In this document: piece by piece, positions 8,362-17,233 of the stretch
Numbering within the stretch: position 1 is the first letter of the stretch
Layout of the letters: every line of letters begins with the position of its first letter
Source of the DNA: CAVSUR01 sp963731285
GTDB taxonomy: Bacteria; Actinomycetota; Actinomycetes; Streptosporangiales; Streptosporangiaceae
Assembly (NCBI GenBank): GCA_963731285.1
Contig: CAVSUR010000009.1
Location: 372,001 to 436,000 of the forward strand
DNA: 64,000 nt
Direction: 5' to 3'
Position numbers and translations under genes: made by a program
Notes under the pieces: model-generated
What the model saw: only the letters and a program-made list of their open reading frames with translations
Databases searched by the model: none
What the model was told of the DNA's origin: nothing

Positions 8362-9210
8362 ATGGACCTCGGGCTGGCTGGCCGCCGGGCCATCGTCACC
8401 GGCGGGTCGAAGGGACTGGGCAAGGCGATCGCCGCTGAGCTGCTCGCGGAGGGCGCCGCCGTGATGATCTGCGCCCGGCACGCCGGCGAGCTGGAAGCGA
8501 CAGCGGCGGAGCTGCGGGAGCGGGCCGCTCGGCCCGGAGGAGCGAATGCGGCCGACGCCCAGGCCGGGCCGGGGGAGTCCAGTGGCGAGGCCGGCCCGCT
8601 GCTCACCCTGCCCTGCGATGTGACCGACCCTGATCAGGTAACCGTGCTGGTGGACACCGCGGTGTCGGCCCTGGGCGGCCTGGACATCCTGATCAACAAC
8701 GCCGGAGGCGCCCGGCCCGGCCAGTTCGGCACGCTGACCGACGAGGACTGGCACGCCGACATCGAGGTAAAGCTGTTCTCCCAGATCCGCTGCACCCGCG
8801 CCGCGCTGCCGCAGCTGCGCCGCAGCCCGGCGCCCCGCGTGATTAACATCAACGCCCTTTACGCCCGCTATCCCGATCCTGCTTTCCTGGCCTCCTCCGT
8901 CAACCGGGCCTCATGCCTGAGCCTGTCCAAGGCCCTGTCCATCGAGCTGGGCGCCGAGGGCATCCTGGTCAACAGCGTTAACATCGGCTTCGTAACCACC
9001 CCGCAGTGGGAGAACATCCACCGCCGCCGCGCCCCGCAGATGCCGGCCGAGGAGTTCTTCGGCCAGCTCGTCAAGGACGAGGTGCCGCTGGGCCGGTTCG
9101 GCCGCCCGGATGAGGTGGCCGGCCTGGTCACGTTCCTGGCCAGCGACAGGGCCAGCTACATCGCCGGCGCCTCGATCGACGTCGGCGGCGGGATGGGAAA
9201 GTACCTCTGA
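8362..9210 (+). CDS. Short-chain dehydrogenase/reductase with altered catalytic site
   Basis: A 282-residue Rossmann protein with the TGGSKGLGKAIA dinucleotide loop, the CDVTD adenine-pocket motif and NNAGG. However, the usual catalytic Ser and Y-x-x-x-K are not found: where Y-S-A-S-K is expected the sequence reads SSVNRASCLSLSKALS, and the serine strand reads VININALYAR. The C-terminal PLGRFGRPDEVAGLVTFLAS and GASIDVGGG are normal. Such SDRs lacking Tyr/Lys are known as a subgroup of uncertain chemistry. The start abuts the cupin stop directly. It may reduce or oxidise the product made by the aminotransferase, or have become a binding protein. Confidence 0.8.
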   Translation: MDLGLAGRRAIVTGGSKGLGKAIAAELLAEGAAVMICARHAGELEATAAELRERAARPGGANAADAQAGPGESSGEAGPLLTLPCDVTDPDQVTVLVDTAVSALGGLDILINNAGGARPGQFGTLTDEDWHADIEVKLFSQIRCTRAALPQLRRSPAPRVININALYARYPDPAFLASSVNRASCLSLSKALSIELGAEGILVNSVNIGFVTTPQWENIHRRRAPQMPAEEFFGQLVKDEVPLGRFGRPDEVAGLVTFLASDRASYIAGASIDVGGGMGKYL

Positions 9211-9232
9211 CAGAACAGGACAGCTGCCCGCC

Positions 9233-10089
9233 ATGTGCCGTCTGCTCGGCTACTGCTCCCGCGGCGCCGCGTCGCTCGCCGATATCATGGGCGAGCCGGG
9301 GCTGCACGAGTTCACCGCGCTGTCGGCGCTGCACAGCGACGGCTGGGGGATGGCCTGGTACGGCGCGGGCGGCAGGGCTGGAGCCGGCACCGGCGGCGAG
9401 CCGGTCATCCGCAAGTCGGCCGCCGGGCCGGCCGGGACCCTGAGTTCGACAAGCTGGCCTGGCAGCCGCTGGGTGACCTGGGCCTGGTGCACCTGCGGTG
9501 GGCGACGCCGGGCCTGGCCGTGGCCGCCCCCAACTCCCACCCCTTCCGCTACGGGCCCTACGCTCTGGCCCACAACGGCGCCATCCACCCGCAGGAACGG
9601 CTGCCCGAGATGCTGCCGCCCGGGTGGGAGCAGCAGCTGGCCGGGACCACCGACAGCGAGCGGTACTTCCTGCACCTGATGTGGCGGCTGGCCGAGCGGG
9701 ACGGCGACATGATCGCGGCCATCGCCGACACGACCGCCGACATCGAGCGACGGTATGCCCCCAACAGCCTGAACGCCGTCCTGCTCGCGCCCGGCAAGCT
9801 GTACGCCATCTCCTGGCACGACCCGGCCAAGGTCCCCGGCCGCCAGCTGCGGCTGCGCGGATACGGTGACCGCCCCGATGAGATCGCCGCCTACTTCGAC
9901 CTGGCCTACCGGGCCACCGCCGACGCGGTCGTGGTCACCAGCTCGGGCTGGCCGGCGCCCGGCTTCACCCCGCTGCCTCTCGGCCACGTTCTCGTCACCG
10001 ACCGCGCCACGCTCGAGACCTCCGTCCACCCGCTCGCCCCGGGTGCTGGCGGCCCGGCCCTCGCCGGCCGGGCCGCCAGAGGGATATGA
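9233..10089 (+). pseudogene. Class II glutamine amidotransferase, single frameshift
   Basis: Starts MCRLLGYCSRG, so Cys2 becomes the N-terminal nucleophile after Met removal, as in EgtC/GlxB-type Ntn amidotransferases. HSDGWGMAWYG and, after a break, LVHLRWATPG, NSHPFRYGPYALAHNGAI and GTTDSERYFL follow in the normal order. The frame changes near 9433, consistent with one lost base. The rest reads to 10089 with about 285 residues. In gamma-glutamylation pathways such enzymes release or transfer glutamate from gamma-glutamyl intermediates. Being the last gene of the aminotransferase-cupin-SDR unit, it could be the hydrolase counterpart of the GS-like ligase. Sequencing error cannot be separated from real inactivation. 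Confidence 0.78.
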
Positions 10090-10204
10090 GCTTTACCACG
10101 CTGGTTCCTCACGTCCACCCTCCCGTCTTGCTTGCCGAACCCGCGCCGTCCGGCCGGGCCGGCCACCGACTTAAGCCACCTCTGGCTGATGAGTTCAAGC
10201 TGTC

Positions 10205-10396
10205 TTGCGACCCGCTGTCGCGGAGAAAGCCGTCGAGGTTGTCGCGCTTTACTGCCGCGGCGTGCGCAAGAGCGTTCAGGCTCTGGAAAAAAGACGTCTG
10301 CGCCTGGACCACGACCTGGAACGAGAACCACAGCCGTTCGTCTGGACAAAGACCGCGGAGGAAATGCCCGAAACTGGCGCAGTCGTCAGGCGGTAA
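10205..10396 (+). pseudogene. 3' fragment of an IS630-type transposase
   Basis: Three frames together give the end of an IS630-family transposase: SVQALEKxxxAW in two frames, TTTWNENH in a second, and PQPFVWTKTAEEM in the first. The WNE(N)P-PFVWTKTA(D/E)EI stretch is a familiar C-terminal landmark of these transposases. Several indels and loss of the upstream DDE domain show it is dead. It marks an old insertion just behind the amine locus. Confidence 0.6.
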
Positions 10397-10752
10397 CCGG
10401 ACTCCACCTCGCGTCCTGCAGGTTCTTGCGACAGGTTGCTTGCAAACGTATGGTTGGTGGTGACCGCAGATGGATCGGAGGCCAGACAGGGCGTCGGTGT
10501 CGTTGACAGGTCGCCCGGCGTCCTCCGGCAGCCCGATGTCGTCACGCATCAGCGAAGCGAGGGGGGCGACCGCCAGGCAGGAGCTAGGCTCAACGCCGGC
10601 CGCGTCAGCCTCGCCCTCGGAATCGGCTCGTACGGGAGACCCGCGCTCAGGTTGCCGGTCCCACCGTGGCCGCCTAGGCCGTCGGCGGCGTGGCTCATAG
10701 CCGCGATCGTGCGCCGACGCGGAGCGTCGGCTGCTGGCAGGAGAGGACAGAG
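10397..10752. other. Intergenic, no gene seen
   Basis: About 350 bases between the transposase stub and the branched-chain aminotransferase. Codon bias is weak in all frames and no structural RNA or clear promoter stands out. Confidence 0.5.
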
Positions 10753-11895
10753 ATGAGTAGCGAGGCCTTCGCCATCATCCCCGCCTCAAATCCCAGAACC
10801 AGGGAGGAGCGCGAGCAGCTCCTCGAGGCTCCCGGCTGGGGGCGCGTGTTCACAGATCACATGGTCACCCTTCGGTATAACCCCGATCAGGGTTGGCATG
10901 ACGGGAGACTCTCGGGATTCTCCGAGCTGGGGATGCTGCCCTCGTGCTCTGTGCTGCACTACGGGCAGGCTGTCTTCGAGGGCTTGAAGGCTTACCAGCA
11001 GCAGGACGGCGCGGTAGCCGCGTTCCGCCCCACCTTGAATGCCCAGCGGTTCGCGGCTTCGGCACGCCGGCTCGCCATGCCCGAATTGCCGGAGAGCCTA
11101 TTTATCGAGTCTCTGCGCCTGCTGGTCAACCATGACCGAGTGTGGGTGCCGCAGGCGGAAGAGCATAGCCTGTACATGCGCCCCCTGGAAATTGCGATCG
11201 ACGCCGATCTCATGACCCGGCCCTCCGGCAGCTACCTCTATGTGCTGATAGCCTCCCCGGTTGCCAGTTATTTCCCGAACGGGATTAAACCGGTCACAGT
11301 TTGGCTGAACGACGACTATCCGCGGGCGGTGCCCGGCGGTACCGGAACCGCGAAGTATGCCGGAAACTACGCCGGCGCCATGCTGGCCCAAGCGCGAGCC
11401 GCAGACCGAGGGTGCGATCAGGTCATATGGCTGGACTCAGGCGAACGCCGGTACGTGGAGGAGATGGGAGGGATGAACATGTTCTTCGTTCTCGCGGACG
11501 GCACACTCGTCACGCCGCCGCTGGGCGGAACGATCCTTCCCGGCGTTACACGTGCGTCTCTTCTCACCCTCGGTCAGGAGCTCGGCTTGCGAATCGAGGA
11601 GCGCAGATTCAGCGTCGAGGAGTGGCGCAAGGGGGTCGTCACGGGCAGGGTCGCGGAGGCCTTTGCTTGCGGTACAGCCGCCGTGATCACACCCGTTGGC
11701 GAAGTCCGGCACCAGTCGGGTTCGTTTCCGGCCGGTACGGCGGAATCAGCGGAAATCACCACGAAAATGCGGAGACTGCTTCTTGAGATTCAATACGGTG
11801 TGCAGCCGGACCGCCACGGTTGGATGACCCAACTGGCAGCAGCGGATTCGGCCCCCCCGGTGCCGCTTGAAGGCTTCGTGCCCGTGAAACCATGA
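10753..11895 (+). CDS. ilvE: Branched-chain amino acid aminotransferase
   Basis: A 380-residue fold-type IV PLP enzyme. Seen are LHYGQAVFEGLKAY near the start, YMRPLEIA, the Schiff-base lysine segment TGTAKYAGNYAGAMLAQ, EEMGGMNMFFV, and TPPLGGTILPGVTR with the phosphate-binding loop. The C-terminal GTAAVITPVG is also conserved. It transfers amino groups between glutamate and branched-chain 2-oxo acids. I chose ATG 10753 because the frame upstream lacks family similarity. Codon use is slightly less GC-biased than neighbours (for example several TTC/ATT/CGA codons), suggesting a different history. It precedes an Lrp regulator and a lactonase in the same direction; such an extra IlvE near Lrp often serves a specialised pathway. 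Confidence 0.9.
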   Translation: MSSEAFAIIPASNPRTREEREQLLEAPGWGRVFTDHMVTLRYNPDQGWHDGRLSGFSELGMLPSCSVLHYGQAVFEGLKAYQQQDGAVAAFRPTLNAQRFAASARRLAMPELPESLFIESLRLLVNHDRVWVPQAEEHSLYMRPLEIAIDADLMTRPSGSYLYVLIASPVASYFPNGIKPVTVWLNDDYPRAVPGGTGTAKYAGNYAGAMLAQARAADRGCDQVIWLDSGERRYVEEMGGMNMFFVLADGTLVTPPLGGTILPGVTRASLLTLGQELGLRIEERRFSVEEWRKGVVTGRVAEAFACGTAAVITPVGEVRHQSGSFPAGTAESAEITTKMRRLLLEIQYGVQPDRHGWMTQLAAADSAPPVPLEGFVPVKP

Positions 11896-11985
11896 ACATG
11901 ACCGGTCTAAGGCTCAACGGTGTCAACGTCGATCGCGACCGTGCTGCAGCCATCGGCGGTTGATCCCGAGAAGGTGCTGGTGTAT

Positions 11986-12564
11986 ATGCAAGCTCGAAAG
12001 GACGGGGGAACCACAGTCAACGAGGGCCGTCGACGGCCCCCTCATGGAAACAGCTCACCTCCCGGGCTCGACGACATAGACCTAGAGATCCTGGGCTACC
12101 TGGTCAGCGACGCGCGCCTGTCCCAGCGCGCTCTGGCCCGGGCGGTTAAAATGTCACCGCCGGCAGTTGCCGAGAGAATTGCCCGGCTTGAGGCTTCCGG
12201 AGTGATCGAGGGGTATCGCGCCACCGTGAACTTCGCGGCGCTCGGGCGGCCGATGACCGTGATCGTGGGCGTGAAGTCCGAGCGCAGCGCAGCACAGAGG
12301 GACCTAGCGGCCAGCCTGGTCAACATTCCAGAAGTGGAGCGGGTCGACATTGTGACGGGTTTGACCGATCTTCAGGTCAGGTTGCACGTCCGAGACCAGA
12401 CTCATCTAAACCACGTGCTGTTCGACAGTTTGCTGGCCTCGACTGAGATTCGCCACACCGAGACTTATCTGGCGCTGTCCACGCTGGAGCCGGACAACTT
12501 CAGCCGCCGCTTGCTTGAGGATATCGCCGAAGAACTCGTCAGCAAGAACGGCAGGGATGCATGA
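11986..12564 (+). CDS. Lrp/AsnC-family transcriptional regulator
   Basis: About 192 residues. The N-terminal HTH reads LDDIDLEILGYLVSDARLSQRAL followed by SPPAVAERIARLEASGVIEGY. The C-terminal RAM domain ends with LHVRDQTHLNHVLFDSLLA and ETYLALSTLEPDNF. Lrp-type proteins sense amino acids and control their metabolism; here the obvious targets are the aminotransferase upstream and the lactonase downstream. Start is uncertain: a GTG at 11920 or ATG 11986 (GAGAAGG upstream) are possible, and I prefer the latter. It is the intact paralogue that shows what is missing from the remnant at 5943-6311. Confidence 0.87.
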   Translation: MQARKDGGTTVNEGRRRPPHGNSSPPGLDDIDLEILGYLVSDARLSQRALARAVKMSPPAVAERIARLEASGVIEGYRATVNFAALGRPMTVIVGVKSERSAAQRDLAASLVNIPEVERVDIVTGLTDLQVRLHVRDQTHLNHVLFDSLLASTEIRHTETYLALSTLEPDNFSRRLLEDIAEELVSKNGRDA

Positions 12565-12648
12565 CCGGCTCCGCCCGAGCGGATGCGAGCGGAAGGCGTC
12601 ATCACCGTTCACGGCACCGTATGCAGTCGGCTGGAGACAGTTATTGCC

Positions 12649-13404
12649 ATGGAAATGTTCATCCTTTCACTCGGTGAGTGCTGCTGTCCCTACGAGGTGG
12701 TCGCGCCCGGAGTCGATGACGGGCGACGGATCCACATCCCGGTTGCCGGTTACCTGGTGCGGCGTGACGACGACAGTCTGGTTCTCGTGGACACCGGTAT
12801 GAGCCGGGTCCACATCGATGATCCAGATCGCACCTGGCGAGGCAAGCCAGAGGCGGCCATGCTGTTGCCGTCGATGCGAGTCGAGGACAGCCTGCTCTAC
12901 CGGCTGGCACAGCTGGACATCGCACCGCAGGACATCGACTACGTGATCAACACGCATCTGCACTTCGACCACGCCGGCAACAACGACCTGCTCGGCAACG
13001 CGACATTCTTCGTCCAGCGCGAGCAATATGAGTTCGCCAGGGACAATCCCAGCTACCCGAACCAGTACTGGAACCTCCCCGCCCTGCGTTATGAGTTGCT
13101 CGACGGCGCGCAGGAGGTGCTCCCTGGCATTAACATCGTCCCGACCCCTGGACATAGTCCCGGCCATCAGTCGATTCTTCTGCACCTGCCGCAGACGGGA
13201 GCCGTGGCGCTGTGCGGCGACGCCGTCTACTGTCAGAAGAATTACGACTACGACAGCTGGGACAGCCAGGCGGATCCGGCCACCGCGAGGACCAGTGCCC
13301 ATGCACTACGGGATCTGGCGCAGCGTGAGAGCGCCCTGATGATTTACGGCCACGACCGGGAGCAATCACGGACGCTGCGCCATTCGACTGCCAGTTACGG
13401 CTAA
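12649..13404 (+). CDS. Metallo-beta-lactamase-fold N-acyl homoserine lactonase-like protein
   Basis: A 251-residue MBL-fold hydrolase with NTHLHFDHAGN (HxHxDH), then GHSPGHQSI, CGDAVY and YGHDREQ supplying the remaining metal ligands. The order and spacing resemble AiiA-type lactonases, which open acyl-homoserine lactone rings; the DGRRIHIPVAGYLV beginning is also typical. In an actinomycete the physiological substrate could be another lactone. ATG 12649 fits the family start best, although an in-frame ATG at 12583 would add 22 residues. It follows the Lrp gene closely and is likely co-transcribed. Confidence 0.82.
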   Translation: MEMFILSLGECCCPYEVVAPGVDDGRRIHIPVAGYLVRRDDDSLVLVDTGMSRVHIDDPDRTWRGKPEAAMLLPSMRVEDSLLYRLAQLDIAPQDIDYVINTHLHFDHAGNNDLLGNATFFVQREQYEFARDNPSYPNQYWNLPALRYELLDGAQEVLPGINIVPTPGHSPGHQSILLHLPQTGAVALCGDAVYCQKNYDYDSWDSQADPATARTSAHALRDLAQRESALMIYGHDREQSRTLRHSTASYG

Positions 13405-13570
13405 CCGGAAAATCACCTACCTGAGCTGGGCAGCGGGCAGTAGGCGTACAACACGAAGGTGCGACCGTCTCTCTGCGCTTCCGCCCAGGTGCTGACTGCC
13501 GCCACGTCCACCGCCCGCGCTTTCGTACTCGTCGGAGTTGCCGCTGGCGTCAAAGACCCGGTATCTAGGC

Positions 13571-14335
13571 TCAGGAATGAGCCAGGACTCGTCTCGCGGA
13601 TCGACAGACCTGACCTCCCTGTTCGAAGGCTGTCACGGAGGCGGTGGCAACGAGCTTGTCATGCCGCGAAGGGTGGGGTCGGCCGATGCGCCCGCGGAGC
13701 TTCGCGGCATCCGGTGGGTCACTGTCGCCTGGGTACCGAGAGTCGTTGATGGTCGGGGCGTACTGGTCGGGCAAGGACGGCCAGCGCGTCGAGGCCCACT
13801 GTGACCAGGTCGTGTGGCCTGGCGGGACAGGCGGAATCTGGGCACCTCGCAGCTCGCTGTCGTCCGGTGCCTGGAACTGGACCCGCCACTGGTCAAGTTC
13901 GCGCTCGCTGATCGGGAAGGTTTCGCCGGGCGTCGTTGCGAACCGATGGGTGACACGCCGGCGCTGCTCCTCCCGGTCGATCGGCAGGTAGACGACTTGG
14001 CTCCGGGCGCCGAGGGTGTCAGCGATCCAGCGCAGCGCCGATCGTTCGTCCTTCCCCCAGAACCCGAAGTCGAAGACGACGTTGGTGCCCAGCTCGGCGG
14101 CCCGCATGCCGAGCTGAATCAGCTTGCCTTCAACGAGGTCCCGCTTGTCTGCCGGGTTCTGGCCGCCGAACAGTGCGATCTGCCATTCGTCTGGCGTCAG
14201 CCGCACGGCCGGCTTTCTGATCTCCAGCTCCTTCGCGCGGGCAGTCTTCCCCGCGCCGGGAAGGCCGACGATCAGATAGACAGTTCCAGAGCCGAGACGC
14301 GGACCGGTCGGCTCCGGATGCTTGTGTGCGTGCAT
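13571..14335 (-). CDS. P-loop kinase / AAA-type ATP-binding protein
   Basis: About 254 residues. The Walker A motif is VGLPGAGKTARAKELE, followed by LTPDEWQIALFGG and a Walker B-like NVVFDFGFWGKDERSALR, then a lid segment with RRRVTHRFATTPG. This is the pattern of small nucleotide or antibiotic kinases (Zeta-toxin/chloramphenicol phosphotransferase-like). I start at ATG 14335, which begins the conserved strand region; the frame is open further upstream to 14464 without family sequence. The last 60 residues are Ser/Arg-rich and may be partly readthrough. Substrate unknown. Confidence 0.72.
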   Translation of the reverse strand: MHAHKHPEPTGPRLGSGTVYLIVGLPGAGKTARAKELEIRKPAVRLTPDEWQIALFGGQNPADKRDLVEGKLIQLGMRAAELGTNVVFDFGFWGKDERSALRWIADTLGARSQVVYLPIDREEQRRRVTHRFATTPGETFPISERELDQWRVQFQAPDDSELRGAQIPPVPPGHTTWSQWASTRWPSLPDQYAPTINDSRYPGDSDPPDAAKLRGRIGRPHPSRHDKLVATASVTAFEQGGQVCRSARRVLAHS

Positions 14336-14606
14336 GCAGCGGCTCCCGAGGAACGGCAGGGGCCAGGCAACGCGAAGCGGCCGCCCGGCAGGAAGCCGAC
14401 GGCGCAGAACCGAGGAAGTAGCTACAAACTGTCCCAGCGCCGTCAGCGGAAACGGCGGGGACAAGGCACGGACGCACCAGCACTCATAGCCGCCACTCTA
14501 ACGGTGACTGGTCGGCCACCTCAGAAACATCCGATTCTGCCGCTGCGGGCGCGAGCGCCGCGCGCGAGTCGTCCCGCCTTCTCCCGGCCGCGCGTGTAGG
14601 CCGGTG

Positions 14607-14957
14607 TCAGGAGTTCCTGTTGTCCAGACGCTGCAGGAGTTCGTGTGCGGCGAGCTCGATTTCCTTGTGGCGCCACTCGGCCGCCCGGTACTGGCAGGCG
14701 ATGATGCCCATCCGGTGGACGCGGCGGAAGTCGCCGTACACAAATGCGTACCTGGCCTTGGTGTGGTCGCCGGCACCCTCGGTGAGCCCGAGATGCCAGC
14801 GGGCATAGTCCTCCCACGAGTGCGACTCCAGGAAGGCGTTCTGCTCGCCGGCTCCGGGCTGGACCTTGCCCCAGTCGCTGTCGAGCACGATCTGACGGCT
14901 GTCGATCAGCTGCTGCGCCCGCGCCACCGCTTCGGGGTTCACCGAGTAAGAAGCCAT
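14607..14957 (-). CDS. Conserved actinobacterial small protein of unknown function
   Basis: A 116-residue soluble protein: MASYSVNPEAVARAQQLID at the start, then LDSDWGKVQP, SWEDYARWHLGLTEGA, and YGDFRRVHRMGIIACQYRA with a C-terminal helix EIELAAHELLQRLD. I recognise this pattern from streptomycete genomes as a conserved hypothetical without known function. ATG 14957 is the natural start; the frame runs open far upstream into the IS110 element but only this part is protein-like. Convergent or divergent partners give no clue. Confidence 0.72.
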   Translation of the reverse strand: MASYSVNPEAVARAQQLIDSRQIVLDSDWGKVQPGAGEQNAFLESHSWEDYARWHLGLTEGAGDHTKARYAFVYGDFRRVHRMGIIACQYRAAEWRHKEIELAAHELLQRLDNRNS

Positions 14958-15118
14958 GGCCGTATTCTGCCTGCGCGCACGCTCGTGCGCATGACCAGCC
15001 CGCGGCCGCTGCAGCCCGCGAACGCGGTCGTCAGCCGACCGGCTGACGCCGCCAACCCTGCCCCGGGCAGCTCCGCGTATCAAGACCACCGCTGGTGGCC
15101 GGTGGGCAAGCGTTATCC

Positions 15119-15303
15119 GCCTTATTGCAGACTCGGTGTAGGCGTTACGGCCTGGGTCGTAGCGTTTAGAGGTCCGATGGGCTTGGCTCTCATATCCGCT
15201 GCCGGCCGCTTTGCTGGGGGCTTTCGAACGACGTGCCAGCCTGTCGGGTCTTGCCGTGGCGTGGCTCATAAGAGGTGCGACGCTGACCGATCCGTAATAA
15301 GGC
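15119..15303 (+). ncRNA. Candidate IS110 bridge RNA region
   Basis: IS110-group elements carry a long noncoding 5' end encoding a bridge RNA that pairs with donor and target DNA. Here the roughly 340 bases before the transposase have no gene. An 8-bp inverted repeat, GCCTTATT at 15119-15126 and AATAAGGC at 15296-15303, encloses a segment of about 185 bases, close to the size known for such RNAs. A further local hairpin CCACCGCTGGTGG lies just upstream. The assignment rests on position, size and the repeat; the loops have not been matched to the element ends. Confidence 0.35.
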
Positions 15304-15351
15304 ATGCCCGCTGCGGTCCCATCTGGCGCAAGGTGAGGAAAGGGGCAGGTC

Positions 15352-16557
15352 GTGGCGGTGATGATCGGCGTGGACCCGCACAAGGGGTCGCACACGGCGG
15401 TGGCGCTCGGCGCAGATGAAGCAGTGCTGGGGCAGGTGCGGGTACGGGCCTCCGCTGCGCAGGCGGAGCGGCTGCTGACCTGGGCGACGTCCTGGCCGGG
15501 GCGGACCTGGGCGGTGGAGGGCGCCGGCGGCCTGGGACATCTGCTGGCCCAGGAGCTGGTGGCGGCCGGGGAGCAGGTGCTGGACGTGCAGCCCAAGCTG
15601 GCCGCCCGGGTGCGGCTGCTGGCCTCGGGAGCGGTGAACAAGAACGACCCGAACGATGCCCGGTCGGTCGCCGTCGCGGCGCTGCGCTCCCCGTCGTGCC
15701 TGCCGGTCAGGCCCGATGACCACGCGGCGGTGCTGAAGATCTGGGCCAAGCGGCACCGCGACCTGAGCCGGACCCGGAACCAGGTCGCCTGCCGGCTGCA
15801 CGCCGCGCTGTGCGAACTGGTCCCCGGCGGTGTCAGCAAGGAAATATACGCAGCTCACGCCGCTGCGATCCTGGAGGAGGCCGAGCCGTGCGGCGCCGTG
15901 GCCCAGGCCCGCGCCGAGCTGGCAGCCGAGCTCGTGGCCGGCCTGCGCCGCGCCGATACCCTGCTGCGGGAGACGAAGAAGAAGCTGGCCACGGCGGTCT
16001 GTGCCTCCGGCACGTCCCTGACCGAGGTCTTCGGAGTCGGCCCGGTCATCGCCGCCACGGTGATCGGCGATGTCAGGGACGTTTCCCGATTCGGCGGCAG
16101 GGACCGCTTCGCCGCCTATAACGGCACTGCACCGATCGAGGTGTCCTCCGGCAACCGCAAGGTTCACCGGCTGTCGATGCGCGGGAACCGGCGCCTGAAC
16201 CACGCCATCCACATGGCCGCGGTCACCCAGGTCCGCTACCGGCACAGCCCTGGCCGTGCCTACTACGACAAGAAGATCGCCGAGGGCAAGACCGGCAAGG
16301 AAGCCCTGCGCGCCCTCAAACGACAGATCAGCGACGCCATCTACAAGCACCTCAAGGCCGACGCCGCCCGCGCCGCCGCGCGCAGTACCCAGGGTCCGGG
16401 AGGGCAACCGGGGAACGACTCTGTCGCCAGCGCGGCCGGCTCACACCCCGAACGCCAGCTCTTCGGCCAAGCCACTCCCGGACCTGCCACCACCCTACGA
16501 TCACGGCCCCGGAAGACCACCTCAGCCGCCAGAAAAAAGGCCGCCCGGCTCACTTGA
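15352..16557 (+). CDS. IS110-family transposase
   Basis: A 401-residue DEDD recombinase. IGVDPHKGSHTAVAL supplies the first Asp, WAVEGAGGLG the Glu, and VNKNDPNDARSVA the Asp pair of the RuvC-like domain. The C-terminal Tnp_20 domain shows GVGPVIAATVIGD, FAAYNGTAPIE and the catalytic-serine region RLSMRGNRRLNHAIHMAA. GTG 15352 follows GGAAAGGGGCAGGTC. The gene is intact, so the element may be active. The ends are not clear: this family often lacks terminal repeats, and I could not fix the boundaries beyond roughly 15.05 and 16.6 kb. Confidence 0.93.
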   Translation: MAVMIGVDPHKGSHTAVALGADEAVLGQVRVRASAAQAERLLTWATSWPGRTWAVEGAGGLGHLLAQELVAAGEQVLDVQPKLAARVRLLASGAVNKNDPNDARSVAVAALRSPSCLPVRPDDHAAVLKIWAKRHRDLSRTRNQVACRLHAALCELVPGGVSKEIYAAHAAAILEEAEPCGAVAQARAELAAELVAGLRRADTLLRETKKKLATAVCASGTSLTEVFGVGPVIAATVIGDVRDVSRFGGRDRFAAYNGTAPIEVSSGNRKVHRLSMRGNRRLNHAIHMAAVTQVRYRHSPGRAYYDKKIAEGKTGKEALRALKRQISDAIYKHLKADAARAAARSTQGPGGQPGNDSVASAAGSHPERQLFGQATPGPATTLRSRPRKTTSAARKKAARLT

Positions 16558-17233
16558 CACAAAGAGGCATCGTTCGGGGCGGCGAGCTGACGTCAAACCG
16601 GACAGCGTCCACGGTGACCGAACCGAACGATCTGCGTGACACGCATCGCCGGCGACTGGGCTTCCGAGAAGAGCATCGTCAGCGTCGACAACGCGCAACG
16701 GTCCTTGGATCAGCGCCTCTCCCTTCTCCGGCATGCCCTGCACGGCCTGGCAAGCCCGTCTGCACACGGTGACCCTGTCGCGGACACCATCAGTCAGGAT
16801 CGGCCGACTTGATGGCGGTGATCGCCGGCGTGTCCGCGCTAACCGCGTGCCAACGGCCGAAGCCGTGACTAAGTAAGTCATCAGGCAGCGGGGACTCGGT
16901 GCAGCAGTCGGTAGCGCGATAATGGCAGGTTAGTCGTGCTAATGCGAGGTGAGAACCAGCGCAAAGGCGGGCGCGCTGGGCAAGTGAGATGCCCGCGGTG
17001 GAGACCCACCTGAGAGCCTTCATAAGGCCCGGTGATGGCCGTAGCCGATGAGGCTAACTTGGGCACGTATTGGGCACAGAGGGCCGCTGCGAGCCGGTCA
17101 GAACCGATGACAGCCGGACAACCTGGAGTCTGGTCGCCTGAGCTGACCATGGACGTCTTATGTGCGAGTTCCCAGGTCAGAACGTGTATGACCACGTCAC
17201 GGCGGCGGTGGGCTACCATGCAGCGAGTCACCC
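16558..17233. other. Intergenic downstream of IS110, no firm gene
   Basis: About 675 bases between the transposase and tRNA-Thr. One short plus-strand frame from GTG 16637 to about 16813 (roughly 58 residues, with a helical stretch around SVDNAQRSLDQRLSLLRHAL) has plausible composition but no recognisable family or RBS. The rest shows weak coding bias and is probably the 3' end of the IS and decayed DNA before the tRNA integration site. Confidence 0.4.
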
